Made by a program: the position numbers and the translations under genes. Positions 21,250-31,612 of a stretch of DNA of 64,000 bases are shown here, one piece after another; position 1 is the stretch's first letter, and the number at the start of each line of letters is the position of its first letter. The stretch is from Torreya grandis (Eukaryota; Streptophyta; Pinopsida; Cupressales; Taxaceae), in the NCBI GenBank assembly GCA_037957365.1, contig JARHVA010000348.1, positions 4,934,501 through 4,998,500 of the forward strand, in the 5' to 3' direction. The notes under the pieces were generated by a model. That model saw only the letters and a program-made list of their open reading frames with translations. It did no database searches and was not told where the DNA came from.

Positions 21250-21407
21250 TGATCCAGGTGGATCCATGTACCATTCCATTTTTCAAAGTCTTCAAATTAT
21301 ATTAAAATCATTTTCACATTGTAGAGTTTGTTGAGATCTTTCTAACACTTTTCACGGTTCAAAAAATAGAGTCCGGATGCTCAAAATATAGCCAATTAAA
21401 AAAATCT

Positions 21408-22366
21408 TGCAACAGGTAAAAAAATGGTGTCAAAAGTGACGTGGCATTGTTGAAATATGCCAAGTGGACCAATATCCATTTGACACGTGGAAAAATAATT
21501 AGGTGTAAATAAAATTTGGTTTGGTGTTTTTATCCACATGATATTTGAAATTTTCAAACGTTTCAACAAGGCACCAAAGGCTAAACTGCCACGTCACCCA
21601 CCATGTCATCATGCTAAGACTAAGTCAAAGCACAGCCTAAGTTGGCACCTAAAGTCTTGGCATTTGAAAGGGTCCTCAACTTGTCTATTTTAAGCATTTA
21701 AACTGTCATACCCAATGCATGTGGGACAAAGACTAGTTAAAGGTGCCAAAAAAAGAGGAAAAAACTTTCAAATCTCATGCTAAGCACCTAGAAAGAAGGG
21801 AGGCCAACCTTTTCACTCTTCCCAAGCACCTAGAAAGAAGGGAGGTGGTTTTGAACCTTTGACCTGCTGCCTAAAAGGTTAATGCCTTGACCACTTCAGC
21901 CATGGAGGTCAAAGTGTTATAAAAGGGACTAATTTCTACTTGAATAGACACAGAAAGTCGATTGTGTAAGGAGAATTAAGAAGGTTAGAGCCTTGTTTTT
22001 GCTTTGTACGGCCTTGGGCCATTATTTTTAGGTCTGAGAGATATTTTTATAGACAAATATATATTAGAGAAGGTGAATTGAAGACTTGTATTGATTTTGG
22101 AAGCCATTTGTTGCACAAAATTAATGAGAATGGTCCTCACTTCAAACGAACCCGGAGACGTAGGCTATTGAAACCAAACTCTGTTATCAATTTGCTGGTG
22201 ATATCTTATATTTTTTCTTATTATTATTATTATATTCTGATCTTCATTTTAATTCTGGTTTTAATTTCTTTATATAAAATTTAAAGAGAAAGTAAAAAAA
22301 TAGAAAGATCTTTTAAATGCAAAAGTGAGTTATTCAAATTTGCCACACTTGCATTTTCAGTTTACA
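21408..22366 (+). repeat. 3' LTR of chromovirus
   Basis: It opens with tgcaacagg and closes with tttaca (TG...CA) and is homologous to 15655-16612. TATA box at 21918-21924. It contains a short reading frame over the R/U5 part (22078-22284) that is not a gene. The right flank is the GAT-rich repeat. Confidence 0.9.
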
Positions 22367-22368
22367 GA

Positions 22369-22518
22369 TCACTATGAGGCTGTCGATGATGATGGTGGTA
22401 GTGTTATTAATGATGATGATGATGATGATGATGATGGTTGAAAGGAGGAGGATATAAACATCTTAATTTCTTTATTGATATTTACACACTCAAACTATTT
22501 TATATACTATTTTTAAAT

Positions 22519-22561
<43 letters not shown>

Positions 22562-22720
22562 TATTAGTGATGATGATGATGATGATGGCAGTGGTGGTGG
22601 TGTTAGTGGTGATGGTGGTAGTGGAAAGGAGGAGGATATAAACATATTAATTTATTTGTTGAGATTTATGCACACAAACTATTTTATATACTATTGTTTA
22701 ATTAATTTATATCTATTCTT
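22369..22720 (+). repeat. GAT-rich tandem repeat, 2 units of ~184 bp with (TA)n
   Basis: The block aaaggaggaggatataaaca occurs at 22441 and 22625. Each copy is preceded by a gatgatgatgg/ggtggt run and followed by a similar tatttatatactatt tail. A pure TA run (22524-22556) lies between them. A third, partial copy is at 15597-15654 on the far side of the chromovirus. Confidence 0.8.
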
Positions 22721-22725
22721 ATGAG

Positions 22726-22728
<3 letters not shown>

Positions 22729-22778
<50 letters not shown>
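22729..22778 (+). repeat. (AC)25 microsatellite
   Basis: An uninterrupted dinucleotide run of 50 bp. Its purity suggests it is recent or still slipping. Confidence 0.97.
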
Positions 22779-22780
<2 letters not shown>

Positions 22781-22789
22781 TTATCTAAT

Positions 22790-23346
22790 GTTCATTATGG
22801 ATTTTCTTATTAAAAAAAATTAATTGAAAAGTTCCTATATATTAATAAAACAAGATATGATACAATGCTAATCATATAAAAAATGGGTAGAAAAGTCAGA
22901 CTCTATGAGAAAAACCACACCAAGGGTAAAAACACCTCTGGACAAGTTAGAAAAGTGGTCAAAAAATGACCATACCCACAATAAATTACATCATATCAAT
23001 AGTTTGATAGAAAAGCAAAGAGAGTAAGTTAAACATAACCATAAAGAAAATAATTAAGTAGTTGAAACAAACATAGACATAGAGGGAGGCATAGGAAATG
23101 GCGGGTTCTAAGGCTTGCCACCTTATCCTCCTAGGGAACGATAATCCTTTTCAATAGATAAGGGCTCCCAACCCATGTTTTTTTGAGCCTATAATGTCTC
23201 ATATTTATTTATTTTATGGGAAATTATCAGATCTAGGTATGGGAACTTTCCTTGGGGAGGCAAACCCTAGCCTCCGATGTCACCATCTTGGGATGGTGGA
23301 GGAGATCCCCAACCCCTACCATCACTTCTAGATCTAGATAAGCCAA
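22790..23346 (-). other. Probable 3' UTR of the LINE
   Basis: This stretch lies after the last coding block, with no frame. It includes a relatively GC-richer segment (about 23085-23300), with repeated cctccaccatccc-like blocks on the minus strand. No clear poly-A tract was found at its low-coordinate end. Confidence 0.35.
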
Positions 23347-24899
23347 TCAGGCCACCACAATAAGGAGAATACCAAAAAGGTGGTGATCATCATGGATAAT
23401 GGCTCTTGCATCTAGTTCTAGACCACTATCTATGTGGTCCATGCCCTTGTCCTTAGGAAGGCAAAGGATGTCATGGGGGCTCAAGTGGTTCATATCTAAC
23501 TCTGTGCATAAAACATTTCCATAGTGATCAAGAAAATTTTGGATGTGGTTGAGTTCTATATGTACCTTATCTATTTGTCTTTGAATTTGAAGAGTAGCAT
23601 TATATATAATAGTTATTTTGTTAGTAATAGAAAAACTAAGTTTTAACTCTTCATGATTAAAACAAACATAGTTTCTAGCTTTCCAAATTTGAAACAAAAT
23701 GTCATCTTGAAAGATCTATAAAAAATGATTATATTTTATAGGAAACAAAGCTGAGGCTCCAAGAGAGCCATCTTCTCTGTGAATAATTCAAGTCAAAAAA
23801 TTTGTAAAAGGGAATGTATCTAGTGCCACACAGATTGTGCATGAGGGAAAAACCAAAAAATGTGCTTAGCAGTCTCTAGTTATTGACAAGTCAGGTAGAT
23901 GGGGTTAGGCACTCCAAGATGATTGATTTGATCTCCCATAGGTAGGCCCTAATAGAGAAGACACCATAATAACTAAGCTTTTTGGGCTTAATAGAAGCAT
24001 ACCACACATTGCTAAAGTGTCAAGCCCAAACCCCATGTCTAGAATTGATATTCCATATGAGATTGAGAATATCATCTAGAATATGTTGTGGTTCAAATAA
24101 ATTATACCCTAGTTGAGGATATTATCAGGTGAAGGGGTTGGATGTAGGCTAGTGACAATCCTTCCACCAAGGAATAAGGGAATTGACTCCTATTTTATGC
24201 AAATACTCATTAGGTATATAGCCTTGAATTTATATAATAGCCTTGAATTTATATAATATCCTCTACATCTAAATTCATTAAATAAAATTTATTCTAAAGT
24301 TGTTTCCAAGTGAGCCATACCATGTTTTCCTTGCAAAAAAGATCACTAATAACATTCACACCTTTTCTTAAGAGTTGTAACCCTTTAAACCAAGGGGCTA
24401 AGGCAGAGGTAACATTATGAAAATTTAAGCTAGGCAACCACCAAAGGGAATGGGGATTAATGGAGCGGCCATTCTTGAAACCCTCACCTACCCAAGTAAG
24501 GTGAAGTTTAATCTTCTTTCATCCTTTTCATATACTTTGAATCACAAAGGAGCCTTTTATTTTAACAAGCATTAAGGTTATGAGTAGGGAATCAAGTCAT
24601 AGGCCTTGCCTAGCCTTTCTACCACATGGGAATCCCTAAGAGTTATAGTGTCATAGAATAATCTTATAGGGTTCATCCTAAGTAAGACTTATGATAATCC
24701 ATTTGGCACCAAGATCAAGGCCTTTAATTTCAATAACTAAGAGACCCAATCCCACAGCTTCTTTGGGTTGGTAGCAAATGTTCCAAGTGAATCTATAAAA
24801 TCCTTTATGACATTCATAGTTATCTCAAAAAACATCTCTTAAAATCTTTTCTAATTTATTATAAATGGAATTAGAAGAATCCCAATAAGAGGAATAATA
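23347..24899 (-). pseudogene. LINE ORF2 C-terminal region
   Basis: The part after RT reads on with FQIYSKFLEATHVYYSSYWDSS-like sequence (25052-24825) and a GLGLL block at about 24750. It then becomes a broken stretch with a WLPSLN-like run. It ends with an open 116-residue piece (23697-23347) that starts MFQIWKARN, a phrase characteristic of the C-terminus of plant L1 ORF2. The zinc-finger cysteines expected just upstream are not clearly visible. The last ~80 residues diverge from what I know of the family. Confidence 0.6.
24219..24258 (+). repeat. 20-bp tandem duplication
   Basis: The unit tagccttgaatttatataa occurs twice head to tail inside the broken LINE ORF2. It is a small, recent-looking duplication. 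Confidence 0.85.
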
Positions 24900-26980
24900 C
24901 ACATGAGTAGCTTCCAAAAATTTCGAGTAAATTTGAAATTTTCCAGCAAGAAAAAGAAGTTTGGTGATTAAAAAATAGATTTTTTCCAACTCTCTACACC
25001 ACATAGGACCATAAATCAGAGGGATAATCCTAAAAGGCAAAAGGAATGCCACGAAACTTAAACTACACCCCTGGTAGAATCTACTTCCATTAAAATTCCT
25101 CTAGCTAAGGAGGCTTATGGCCCATATATTGTTAGTAGCATTGGGTCCTCCTCCATTAGATAGAGGATCCTAAAGCCAAACAAAAAATATGAAGACATTC
25201 CATGGAATTTATAATGTGTTATCTTTTCTCTTGAAGTGTGAGAAAATAATCATCTATGAAGTGACCATTTAAAAGCTGCTTATCAAATTGAGGGAGGGAG
25301 ATACCTTTCACCAAGCCCCTGGCAGCATATTTAACTAGGAGGTAGCTAAATCCTTCTATTTCAAGAACATATAAATAATGGGATAATTGACATGATTTTT
25401 GAATATAATTATGAAGTTTAAATTGAGAGGATTGGGTTTCATTGATAGTGATATAGGATCCAACATCCTAAAAGATCATGTTAATAGTTTGAAAAAATTT
25501 GGGGCTAAAACCAAGTCCCTGTAGTATGGCCAAAATGAATGGCCACTCAATTCGGTCATAATATTTCTCAAAATAAATCTTGACAAACAAATCCTTTTAG
25601 TTATAAAGGCAATCCCATTCCATGTCTTCCCAAATAGAATTGACATTGTCTTGAATGAACCTATTCTAGATTAAACTAGTTTGGTCACTCATAACAATTA
25701 AATGGAGAATGTGTTTCACCATGATGGATAAATATTTACCAATACTATTATAGGAGAAATTAAGAAAAGTACTAGGCCTCCATTTAGTGATAATTTTAGG
25801 ATCACCATCCTTGGGAATAAACTTGATGTTACCCTAATTTATAAAAGATCCCAAAGAGTTGGTTAGAATAACTTCAGAATAAAACTAGTGAAGATCAGGA
25901 CCAATAGTATCCCAAAGTGTTTGATAGAAATTGCATAGGAAACCATCAATTCTTTTATATTTGTCCACTTCCATATGGTTAATGGCCTCATGGAGGTCAC
26001 TAAGAGATAAGGGCCTATCACATGCAACTCTTTGAGAATTGGAGACTTGCAGGGCACAACCTGGAGGCATTGAAAGAGAGCCACCTCCTACTCTAGAGAA
26101 GAATTTTACGCTAAGAAAACATCATGGTAATGATGTAAAAAATCTTGAAAAATGTCAATAAATTTGGTAAGCTAAATGTTTCCTTCCTTAATATCTTTGA
26201 TTTTATTTGCATCTCTGCTAGAGTGGAGAAGGGGATAAAAGTACCTAGAAACTTTGTCTCTAATTTTAAATCAGTCCATTGAGTTCACAACTGAGCTCAT
26301 CTAGCTTTGTGATCCTCCTCAATTTGGAGATTATGTCTGCAGTGAACCACTTTAGTTTGAAGGTGAACATTTAAAGGAAATTTCTCCAACTCCTATGAAG
26401 CTTAGATATATTTATGGTTTGTACTATGTGCAAACATCATCTAAAAGAGGCCACTTACTTTCCATAGATCTAAAGAAAGGTAGAAGTACAAGAAAGATAA
26501 TCAAACCACCACTAAATCTAGCTAGTATCTCCCTCTAAATGAGGGACTAAGTTATAAATTCTAAAAATACGACCCACCATTATTTGATGCTTGAGGTGGG
26601 AAGTATTGAGATATAATTACATGGAGGTAGGCTTAACTTGAGGTATGGTCAACTCAAAAGTAAATCAAATAGGGTGATGATCTAATAAAATTGTATTGGG
26701 AATGATAGAAACTAGCTTTTCTTAGATTGGGGCAAAATATAAAATATCTTGATCAATTATCAGAGCTCTATCGAGGTGTTGAATCATGGTATCTTCTCCT
26801 TGTCAAAAGTTGGACTAGGTGAACTATGGGGAGTCTGAATTCTTCCTTTAGTGATAGGTTAGGTTCAAACATCCTAATATTTCTTCACATATAAAATAAT
26901 GCTTCATTATCACCACCACATCCCCACATTATAAGGCATCCTTATTTATCCTCTATCAATTCCACCATGTTGAAATCACC
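24900..26980 (-). pseudogene. LINE ORF2: endonuclease C-half and reverse transcriptase
   Basis: Reading down from 26980, the first codons give GDFNMVE (GDFN at 26969-26980), the second conserved endonuclease block. After a broken stretch, the RT domain opens at about 26040-25880 with LSLSDLHEAI..M...K..G.DGF...FYQ.LWD, continues with a VKI.FEKYYDRIEW block near 25565-25595 (the DFEKAYD motif), and reaches the catalytic HFIDDYFLTL at about 25249-25265 (F-x-D-D, with Ile at x). A large part of 25085-25500 reads coherently. Stops and frame shifts are frequent. This enzyme would do target-primed reverse transcription. Confidence 0.8.
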
Positions 26981-26988
26981 AAGATGTG

Positions 26989-27198
26989 TTATACCACCAT
27001 TTTGGTTATATTAATGTATTGGATCCCTAGGTAATGATTATTGTTATGACACTTCCTCACTTGGTTCCATGATTTTTTGCTTTCATGATGATGTGGGTGT
27101 CTATATACCTCAACTTTTTCCAATATTTTGACCTTATCCTCTGCTTCTACGTCTTCCACATTTTCCTTCTTTATCTCTTTAGTATATGAAGTGTTCAT
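26989..27198 (-). pseudogene. Linker open frame and 3' LTR remnant
   Basis: The first ~45 residues (MNTSYTKEIKKENVEDVEAED...) are an acidic linker. The last ~20 codons run into the purine tract (27055-27066 on plus, gtgaggaag on minus) and the ~60-bp LTR remnant, so that part is not protein-coding by origin. No domain is recognised. Confidence 0.45.
26990..27053 (-). repeat. Truncated 3' LTR of nested element
   Basis: The minus-strand sequence from about 27053 reads tgtcataaca ... tacctagggat ... attaat. It shares the tacctagggat-ata-attaat block with the start of the 5' LTR. It is ~60 bp instead of ~400, so most of the LTR has been deleted. The final tataaca precedes the LINE. Confidence 0.4.
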
Positions 27199-27285
27199 TT
27201 CTAGTTATAGTGTGTCTTTATCTATATCATCTGAATCTTCATCATGCTCTTCATCACCTATTTCAATCCCATCCTCATGATCTAC

Positions 27286-27627
27286 CTAGATTGTTATTGG
27301 TGCCTTTTTCACTATGATATCTTGTAAAGTGATCTTCTTTTTCCTATACCAAAACTTCAAAAACTTTTTTTGAACATTAATATTCATTGTTCCTAAAGTC
27401 TCTAACCATGGATATCCAAGAACTATATCTACATCATCCATATCCAAAGCATAAAAATCTAAATGCAAAACATATTTTTCCATAATGAGCTTCAAATCTT
27501 CAAACATTAAAATATTCTTACCATCTAATTGGACCTCTTTGATATTATTTTCTTGAACATTTAGATGCTTAGCCACATTCATGTTAATGAAGTTATACTT
27601 GCTGTTAGGGTTTATGGACACAACCAC
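27286..27627 (-). pseudogene. pro: Protease-like domain of nested element
   Basis: This 113-residue open piece (minus) starts MVVSINPNSKYNFINMNVAKHL and contains VDIVLGYPWLETLGTMNINV ... FWYRKKKITL. The LGYPWL...G block and the following strand are a retropepsin C-terminal signature of plant gypsy elements. The residues where the catalytic D-[ST]-G should stand read I-N-P-N-S, so the active-site Asp is lost or replaced and the protein would be inactive. It follows gag closely. An acidic linker (to about 27200) leads to the end of the element. Confidence 0.7.
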
Positions 27628-27654
27628 CTTCTTCTTTTGAATTCATCCATGAAA

Positions 27655-28000
27655 TTAAAAAATTGACTCAAATTTATTTGGAGCCAAATTATTTAAACCC
27701 TTCTCTTCTTCTTCTTCTTTATCATCATTATTTTCTTCCTCTTCTACATCCTCTTTTTGTTTTATATCCCATCGATCTAGGAAGGTTTGTTCCATTGCTT
27801 CCCATGAAGAATACTGTTGTGCAAAGCTCAATTGATTAAACCACCAATGTTGTGTAGGCCCAGACAAAGAAAGAGATAATTCTATTTTCCATAAAATTGT
27901 TTTAGTATTATTCTCCTTAAAATTGAGCCACCATTCTCTAGCATCAACATCATCTTCTCTTAAATTTTTTTACAACTCCATGATCCACAAAAAAAATTAT
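27655..28000 (-). pseudogene. gag: Gag fragment of nested element
   Basis: The open piece 27867-27655 (minus) begins MSGPTQHWWFNQLSF and continues SWEAMEQTFLDRWDIKQ. The W-W...SWE.ME..FL.RWD arrangement is the capsid core of gypsy-type gag. It then runs into a long Glu/Asp-rich tail. Upstream, broken reading back to about 28000 adds an acidic-aromatic stretch. The start codon of the original gag is not evident, and the region from 28000 to the primer site carries many stops. No zinc knuckle is visible. Confidence 0.7.
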
Positions 28001-28463
28001 GGTTCATGAGACCCTAAAATATCAATAACTCATACAAAAATGATCCAAAGAGTCCCAAATTATTTACTGTAGCTTCCTCTTATGATATTGGAACCTCAGT
28101 CAATTTTTTTTGAAAAAATGTCACAAATTTTGATTTGTAGATTGAATATATGAAAAACCATAAAATCACAACAAATCACTCAAAACAACTCTAAAAATTC
28201 TAAAATTCTATGCTTCTCTTATATCTCCAATTAAAATTTAGAATAAAATTTCTTATATTTTGGAAGATATAGAGAAATTAGTATAAACCCTAAAATAACA
28301 ATAACTCCCTCAAAACTAATCAAAAATATCTATTTGTTTACTGTGACTTATTTGTAATATTTTCCATATCCAGTAAAAAAAGTGGAAAAGTTCACAACCA
28401 ATCAAAAGTTATTAATGATTCATGAAACTAGGGTTTCACTCCACACAAATAGCTCAAATCGAA

Positions 28464-28475
28464 GCTCTGATACTA
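28464..28475 (-). promoter_or_regulatory. Primer-binding site, tRNA-iMet type
   Basis: On the minus strand the sequence tagtatcagagc differs from tggtatcagagc by one base (G to A). It lies next to the inner end of the 5' LTR. It fixes the orientation of the nested element. Confidence 0.8.
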
Positions 28476-28477
28476 CT

Positions 28478-28883
28478 TGATAAGATCTTGATATGATTCA
28501 AATATTCAATATATGTAGAAGTACCCTTAAGGGATTGAAATATCATATAATACTCCTTTAGGAAGGAATAACTCCATAATGTCTCTTTGAGGGGACAACC
28601 TCCAATATCTTCTTACAATAGAAGACTCAATGCTTACTTGATATCTTTACCATGATAATCATCTCCTATATATAGACATCTATCTAACCCATGGATGGGT
28701 AACTTCCTAATCCCAATGTAGGCCAACCATTACCCAATGTACTAATTCCATAAGTTACTCCATTATCCTAATATATTGTACTCATATAACTAAGGGGTTG
28801 TGTGCCACATGTCAGCATCTCCATCAACCCATATACATTAATATATCATATCCCTAGGTACATATCATATATTTTTGGGTTAG
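28478..28883 (-). repeat. 5' LTR of nested element
   Basis: The inner edge is fixed by the primer site: the minus-strand LTR ends ...cttatca just before it. The outer edge is inferred from where LINE sequence resumes. An alternative outer edge at 28867 would give a tgata/tatca terminal inverted repeat. The block tacctaggga ... attaat near the outer end recurs in the 3' LTR remnant. Confidence 0.6.
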
Positions 28884-29499
28884 AGGATCCAATGTGCATC
28901 AGAGAGTGAGTCAGCTAGCCACCTCAATAAGGTGGCCTGATCCATAGAATTACCAAAGGCATACAAATTAACCATCCCAATAATGTAATTATTAAATTTT
29001 AAAAGGGTCCACACCACCTGGTGGTGGGATCTGAACCCCAAGAAATAATATTCTAAGCTAGTTCTAGAGCCATAAAATTTATGACACCGCCACTCTCAAC
29101 TTCATGCCCAGTATCCTAACATATGGCCCTAAGACAAATTATTCATGTTTTATTCTATAGTAAGAAGCCAAAAATATTGACCTCTTACAAATAAATAATT
29201 TTCATGTTATAAAAAAGCTTACAATTGTTCATGACCACATACTTATGTGATGGATTAGTAAGACCTTAAATATTCTAAGAATACACAATCATTGGGCAGT
29301 ATTGAGGTACATGCCATTCTCCTCTATGAGACCTTACAACATAGTAAACTTATTATACATGGGTTTGTTAGAAATGAAAACAATTTTTTTAAATTTTTGT
29401 CACTTGTGTGCCATATATTAGTCCTCTTCAAGAGATGAAGAGGGACTATGAGAGAGCCAAAATATTATTTTGTAGTCCAAGGTGACTAGGTTCCTTTCT
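28884..29499 (-). pseudogene. LINE ORF2 endonuclease, N-terminal half
   Basis: The end of this stretch (about 28985-28889, minus) reads MVNLYA ... DQATLLRWLADSL ... AHWIL. This matches the APE-type endonuclease of plant L1 elements just before the GGDFN motif. The nuclease would nick target DNA to prime reverse transcription. The N-terminal part (29499-29000) is heavily broken and I cannot place the first catalytic residues. The continuation is 1.9 kb away, beyond the inserted LTR element. Confidence 0.65.
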
Positions 29500-30580
29500 T
29501 CCTCTAGAAAACTCACCTGAGGAGAGGGTTGTATGGTGTTGTTAAAGGTGGTTTCTCAACTAGAGAAGCAATTACTTGTAGATTACACACAAGAAGAGGA
29601 GAAAATTTAGTAATCAAGTCATATTTTCTAGTAGAAGTTGAAGCATGAGTATTTCTAGTAGGTCTGAATGAATAATTTTGTGGCCTACCACCTCCTTTTA
29701 AAGAGTTATTGTGTTTTTGTTGGTGATGGTAGTCCAATCATCATTATTTCCATTCTAATATTTGGATTTAGATCCACTCTTTTCCTAAGGATCATTGGTT
29801 GTATGCACCAATATAGGGCATTCTTAGATCATATGATCTAAGGACTAGAACTAAAAACAAGTATTTGATAGATTTATATACAATACATGCTGAAAAAAGT
29901 GGTTAGAGCTAATTTGTATATCAATAAAATCTTTCAAATCTTAGGATGGATCCACTTCAACACAAACCCCCTTCTAAGGACACACCATAAATAACTTAGT
30001 CTACTCATGGCATATGAAATTCCCTATGGTTTTTATGATATGGTTAATAAAACCCCATAAAGGGAGCAACAAGATAATAAATTCAACCCATACAAGGATT
30101 TTTAGTTTTTCTTGTTCTAAGACTTGAAAGTCCCAAGTCTAGTAATAAAATAGAACCGAAGTGTTGTGAATGAACCAAGGTCCATTATTGATAATAGCTT
30201 TATAGTGATCTAGGTTATAAAAGCAAAACAAATAAATCCCTTTGTAAGATTTTAGACTCCATAAAGTTTCACACAATGGCTTTGTTAGTGGTTGTAAAAT
30301 CATTACTTTAGAAGGATCTCAGGGGGGACTCGAACAAAAAAGTAATCAATCAAAGTAAAATTTTCAAAAAATGATATGATTTATCAAATTTTGGCACATC
30401 CAAAATAACATTAGGTAATGAAGAGTCAAAATCATCAATAGTACCTTGTAGAAGACCTTCAAGACTAATTTCTTCACCTGCTTTAAGGCCATGGTTGTGC
30501 TTGTTCACTCCAACTTTATTTGCATCCATGGATGCAAAGAGGGAGGTATAATTCATTAAATAAAGGGTACCCCATACCAC
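29500..30580 (-). pseudogene. LINE ORF1-like protein with zinc knuckle
   Basis: The start codon at 30580 (minus) opens MVWGTLYLMNYTSLFASMD, and a 76-residue open piece runs to 30350. The continuation past stops (about 30340-30000) reads FINGPWFI-like and VWVEF..LPL-like blocks that fit the DUF4283 type of ORF1 found in plant L1 elements. Near 29862-29815 a degraded C...C....H....C pattern (SLDHMI.ECPI) fits its zinc knuckle. A Ser/Thr/Asn-rich open piece follows at 29737-29513. ORF1 binds LINE RNA in the ribonucleoprotein. Assignment is by layout and short motifs. Confidence 0.55.
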
Positions 30581-30620
30581 CTAAAGGGAAAATCGCTGAT
30601 CAAAATTAGTAATAAATGTA

Positions 30621-31411
30621 AAAAAAGTAATATCCTACCTATATCCATGGTAATTGGTAGTATGGTAGATACCTAAAGGCTCATCAATGCAAAGCTTTGA
30701 AAACATAATTATCAATACACTATTTTTAATACACCTCTTATTAAAATTTTAATACTCCATCTAAATAAATAATTTGTCTTTACTAAATATTATATTTCAT
30801 TAATTGTTAATGTTGTGTGTTAGTTGTGATTAAAAAATTTATTATACATTTTATTTTTCATTGTTAAGCATTAGAAAAAATAAAGTTTAGTTTAAGCACA
30901 TTTTTTATATGACTAAAAATAATTGTCTATTTCATTTTGATGACTAGGGGAATTAGTATATATTTTGTTTTTATGACTAGGGGAATCAATATCTAAGATG
31001 AGTAGGACACATGTGAACATGAGCTCAAATATGAATGGTTACACAATAAACCCTAGCATCTTTATAAATTCCCACTCCCCATAGACTAGGTTAATTAGGG
31101 GTGACCACTTTATAAAACCCCCAAGGACCAAAATTATTATTTATTATAAAATTTTGTAAATAACAAAAAAATATTATATATTTTCTAATAATATCAATAG
31201 TAATAAATTTATCCAAACATAAAATTACATTTGAATTTATTTATTTATTTTTAGATTCATACATGATGCAAAAGGTGTCAATTTGAATGTGTGTGTTTTT
31301 TGAAGCCCCTGAATACTAATTTAAAAATGGTGATACACATTCTAATGCTAATCTTGATATAAAATTTGATTTGTGTGTGTTTGTACATAAATATATATGT
31401 ATGTATGTAGA
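30621..31411. other. Anonymous AT-rich stretch
   Basis: Between the start of the LINE and the microsatellite I see no gene, element end or notable repeat. Confidence 0.5.
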
Positions 31412-31429
31412 TGTGTGTGTGTGTGTGTG

Positions 31430-31482
<53 letters not shown>

Positions 31483-31531
31483 GTGTGTGTGTGTGTGTGT
31501 GTGTGTATGTATATGTATATATGTATGTATA

Positions 31532-31610
<79 letters not shown>
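31412..31610 (+). repeat. Compound TG/TA microsatellite
   Basis: Runs of TG (31412-31438), TA (31440-31481), TG (31482-31506), mixed TATG words, and a pure TG tract of about 75 bp ending at 31610. The three long frames across it are artefacts of the repeat. Confidence 0.97.

Positions 31611-31612
<2 letters not shown>

Larger units (their letters stand above)
15655..22366 (+). mobile_element. Nearly complete Ty3/gypsy chromovirus, inactive
   Basis: Two direct LTRs of ~958 bp flank a 4.8-kb interior with a tRNA-iMet-type primer site and, in order, gag, protease, reverse transcriptase, RNase H, integrase and a chromodomain-like tail. This is the Metaviridae order, and the tail points to the plant chromoviruses. 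The first ~290 bp of the LTRs are about 92% identical by eye, mostly transitions, so the insertion is old. The polyprotein has many stops and at least three frame changes (about 17.88, 19.2-19.3 and 20.45-20.6 kb), so it cannot transpose. No exact 5-bp target duplication remains: the flanking bases read aatct and gatca. Confidence 0.9.
26985..28883 (-). mobile_element. Short gag-protease LTR element nested in the LINE
   Basis: Minus strand. A ~400-bp 5' LTR (28478-28883) is followed by a tRNA-iMet-type primer site, gag, protease, an acidic linker, a purine-rich tract and a ~60-bp remnant of the 3' LTR. The ends fall exactly where the LINE endonuclease is interrupted. There is no RT, RNase H or integrase, and only 1.4 kb of interior. 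The flanking bases aagat (26981-26985) and aggat (28884-28888) agree at four of five positions and may be the target duplication. The structure resembles the plant TR-GAG class of non-autonomous elements, with a protease added. Confidence 0.7.
22790..30620 (-). mobile_element. L1-type LINE on the minus strand, interrupted by an LTR element
   Basis: On the minus strand, an ORF1-like region (about 30580-29500), endonuclease halves, reverse transcriptase and the C-terminal region follow in L1 order from high to low coordinates. The endonuclease is split: the part ending ...DAHWIL lies at ~28889 and the part starting with GDFN lies at 26980. A ~1.9-kb LTR element sits between them. All frames have many stops. 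The 3' end is set only roughly by the last coding block (~23350) and a plausible 3' UTR. No poly-A tail or target duplication could be fixed. Confidence 0.8.

Noticed and set aside
22078..22284. 68-codon frame within the chromovirus 3' LTR
   Set aside because: It lies in the R/U5 part of an LTR. The homologous 5' LTR region is not open in the same way, so it is not conserved as coding.
15655..22366. Endogenous pararetrovirus (caulimovirid)
   Set aside because: Integrase with HHCC and DDE motifs, direct LTRs and a chromodomain-like end are present, and no movement-protein motif is visible. This is a gypsy element.
22438..22641. 67-codon frame with Met-rich tail
   Set aside because: It reads through a (TA)n run and GAT repeats, so its composition comes from simple repeats.
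22729..22778. CRISPR-like array or telomeric repeat
   Set aside because: It is a plain AC dinucleotide microsatellite. No spacer-repeat structure or telomere repeat arrays are present anywhere in the window.
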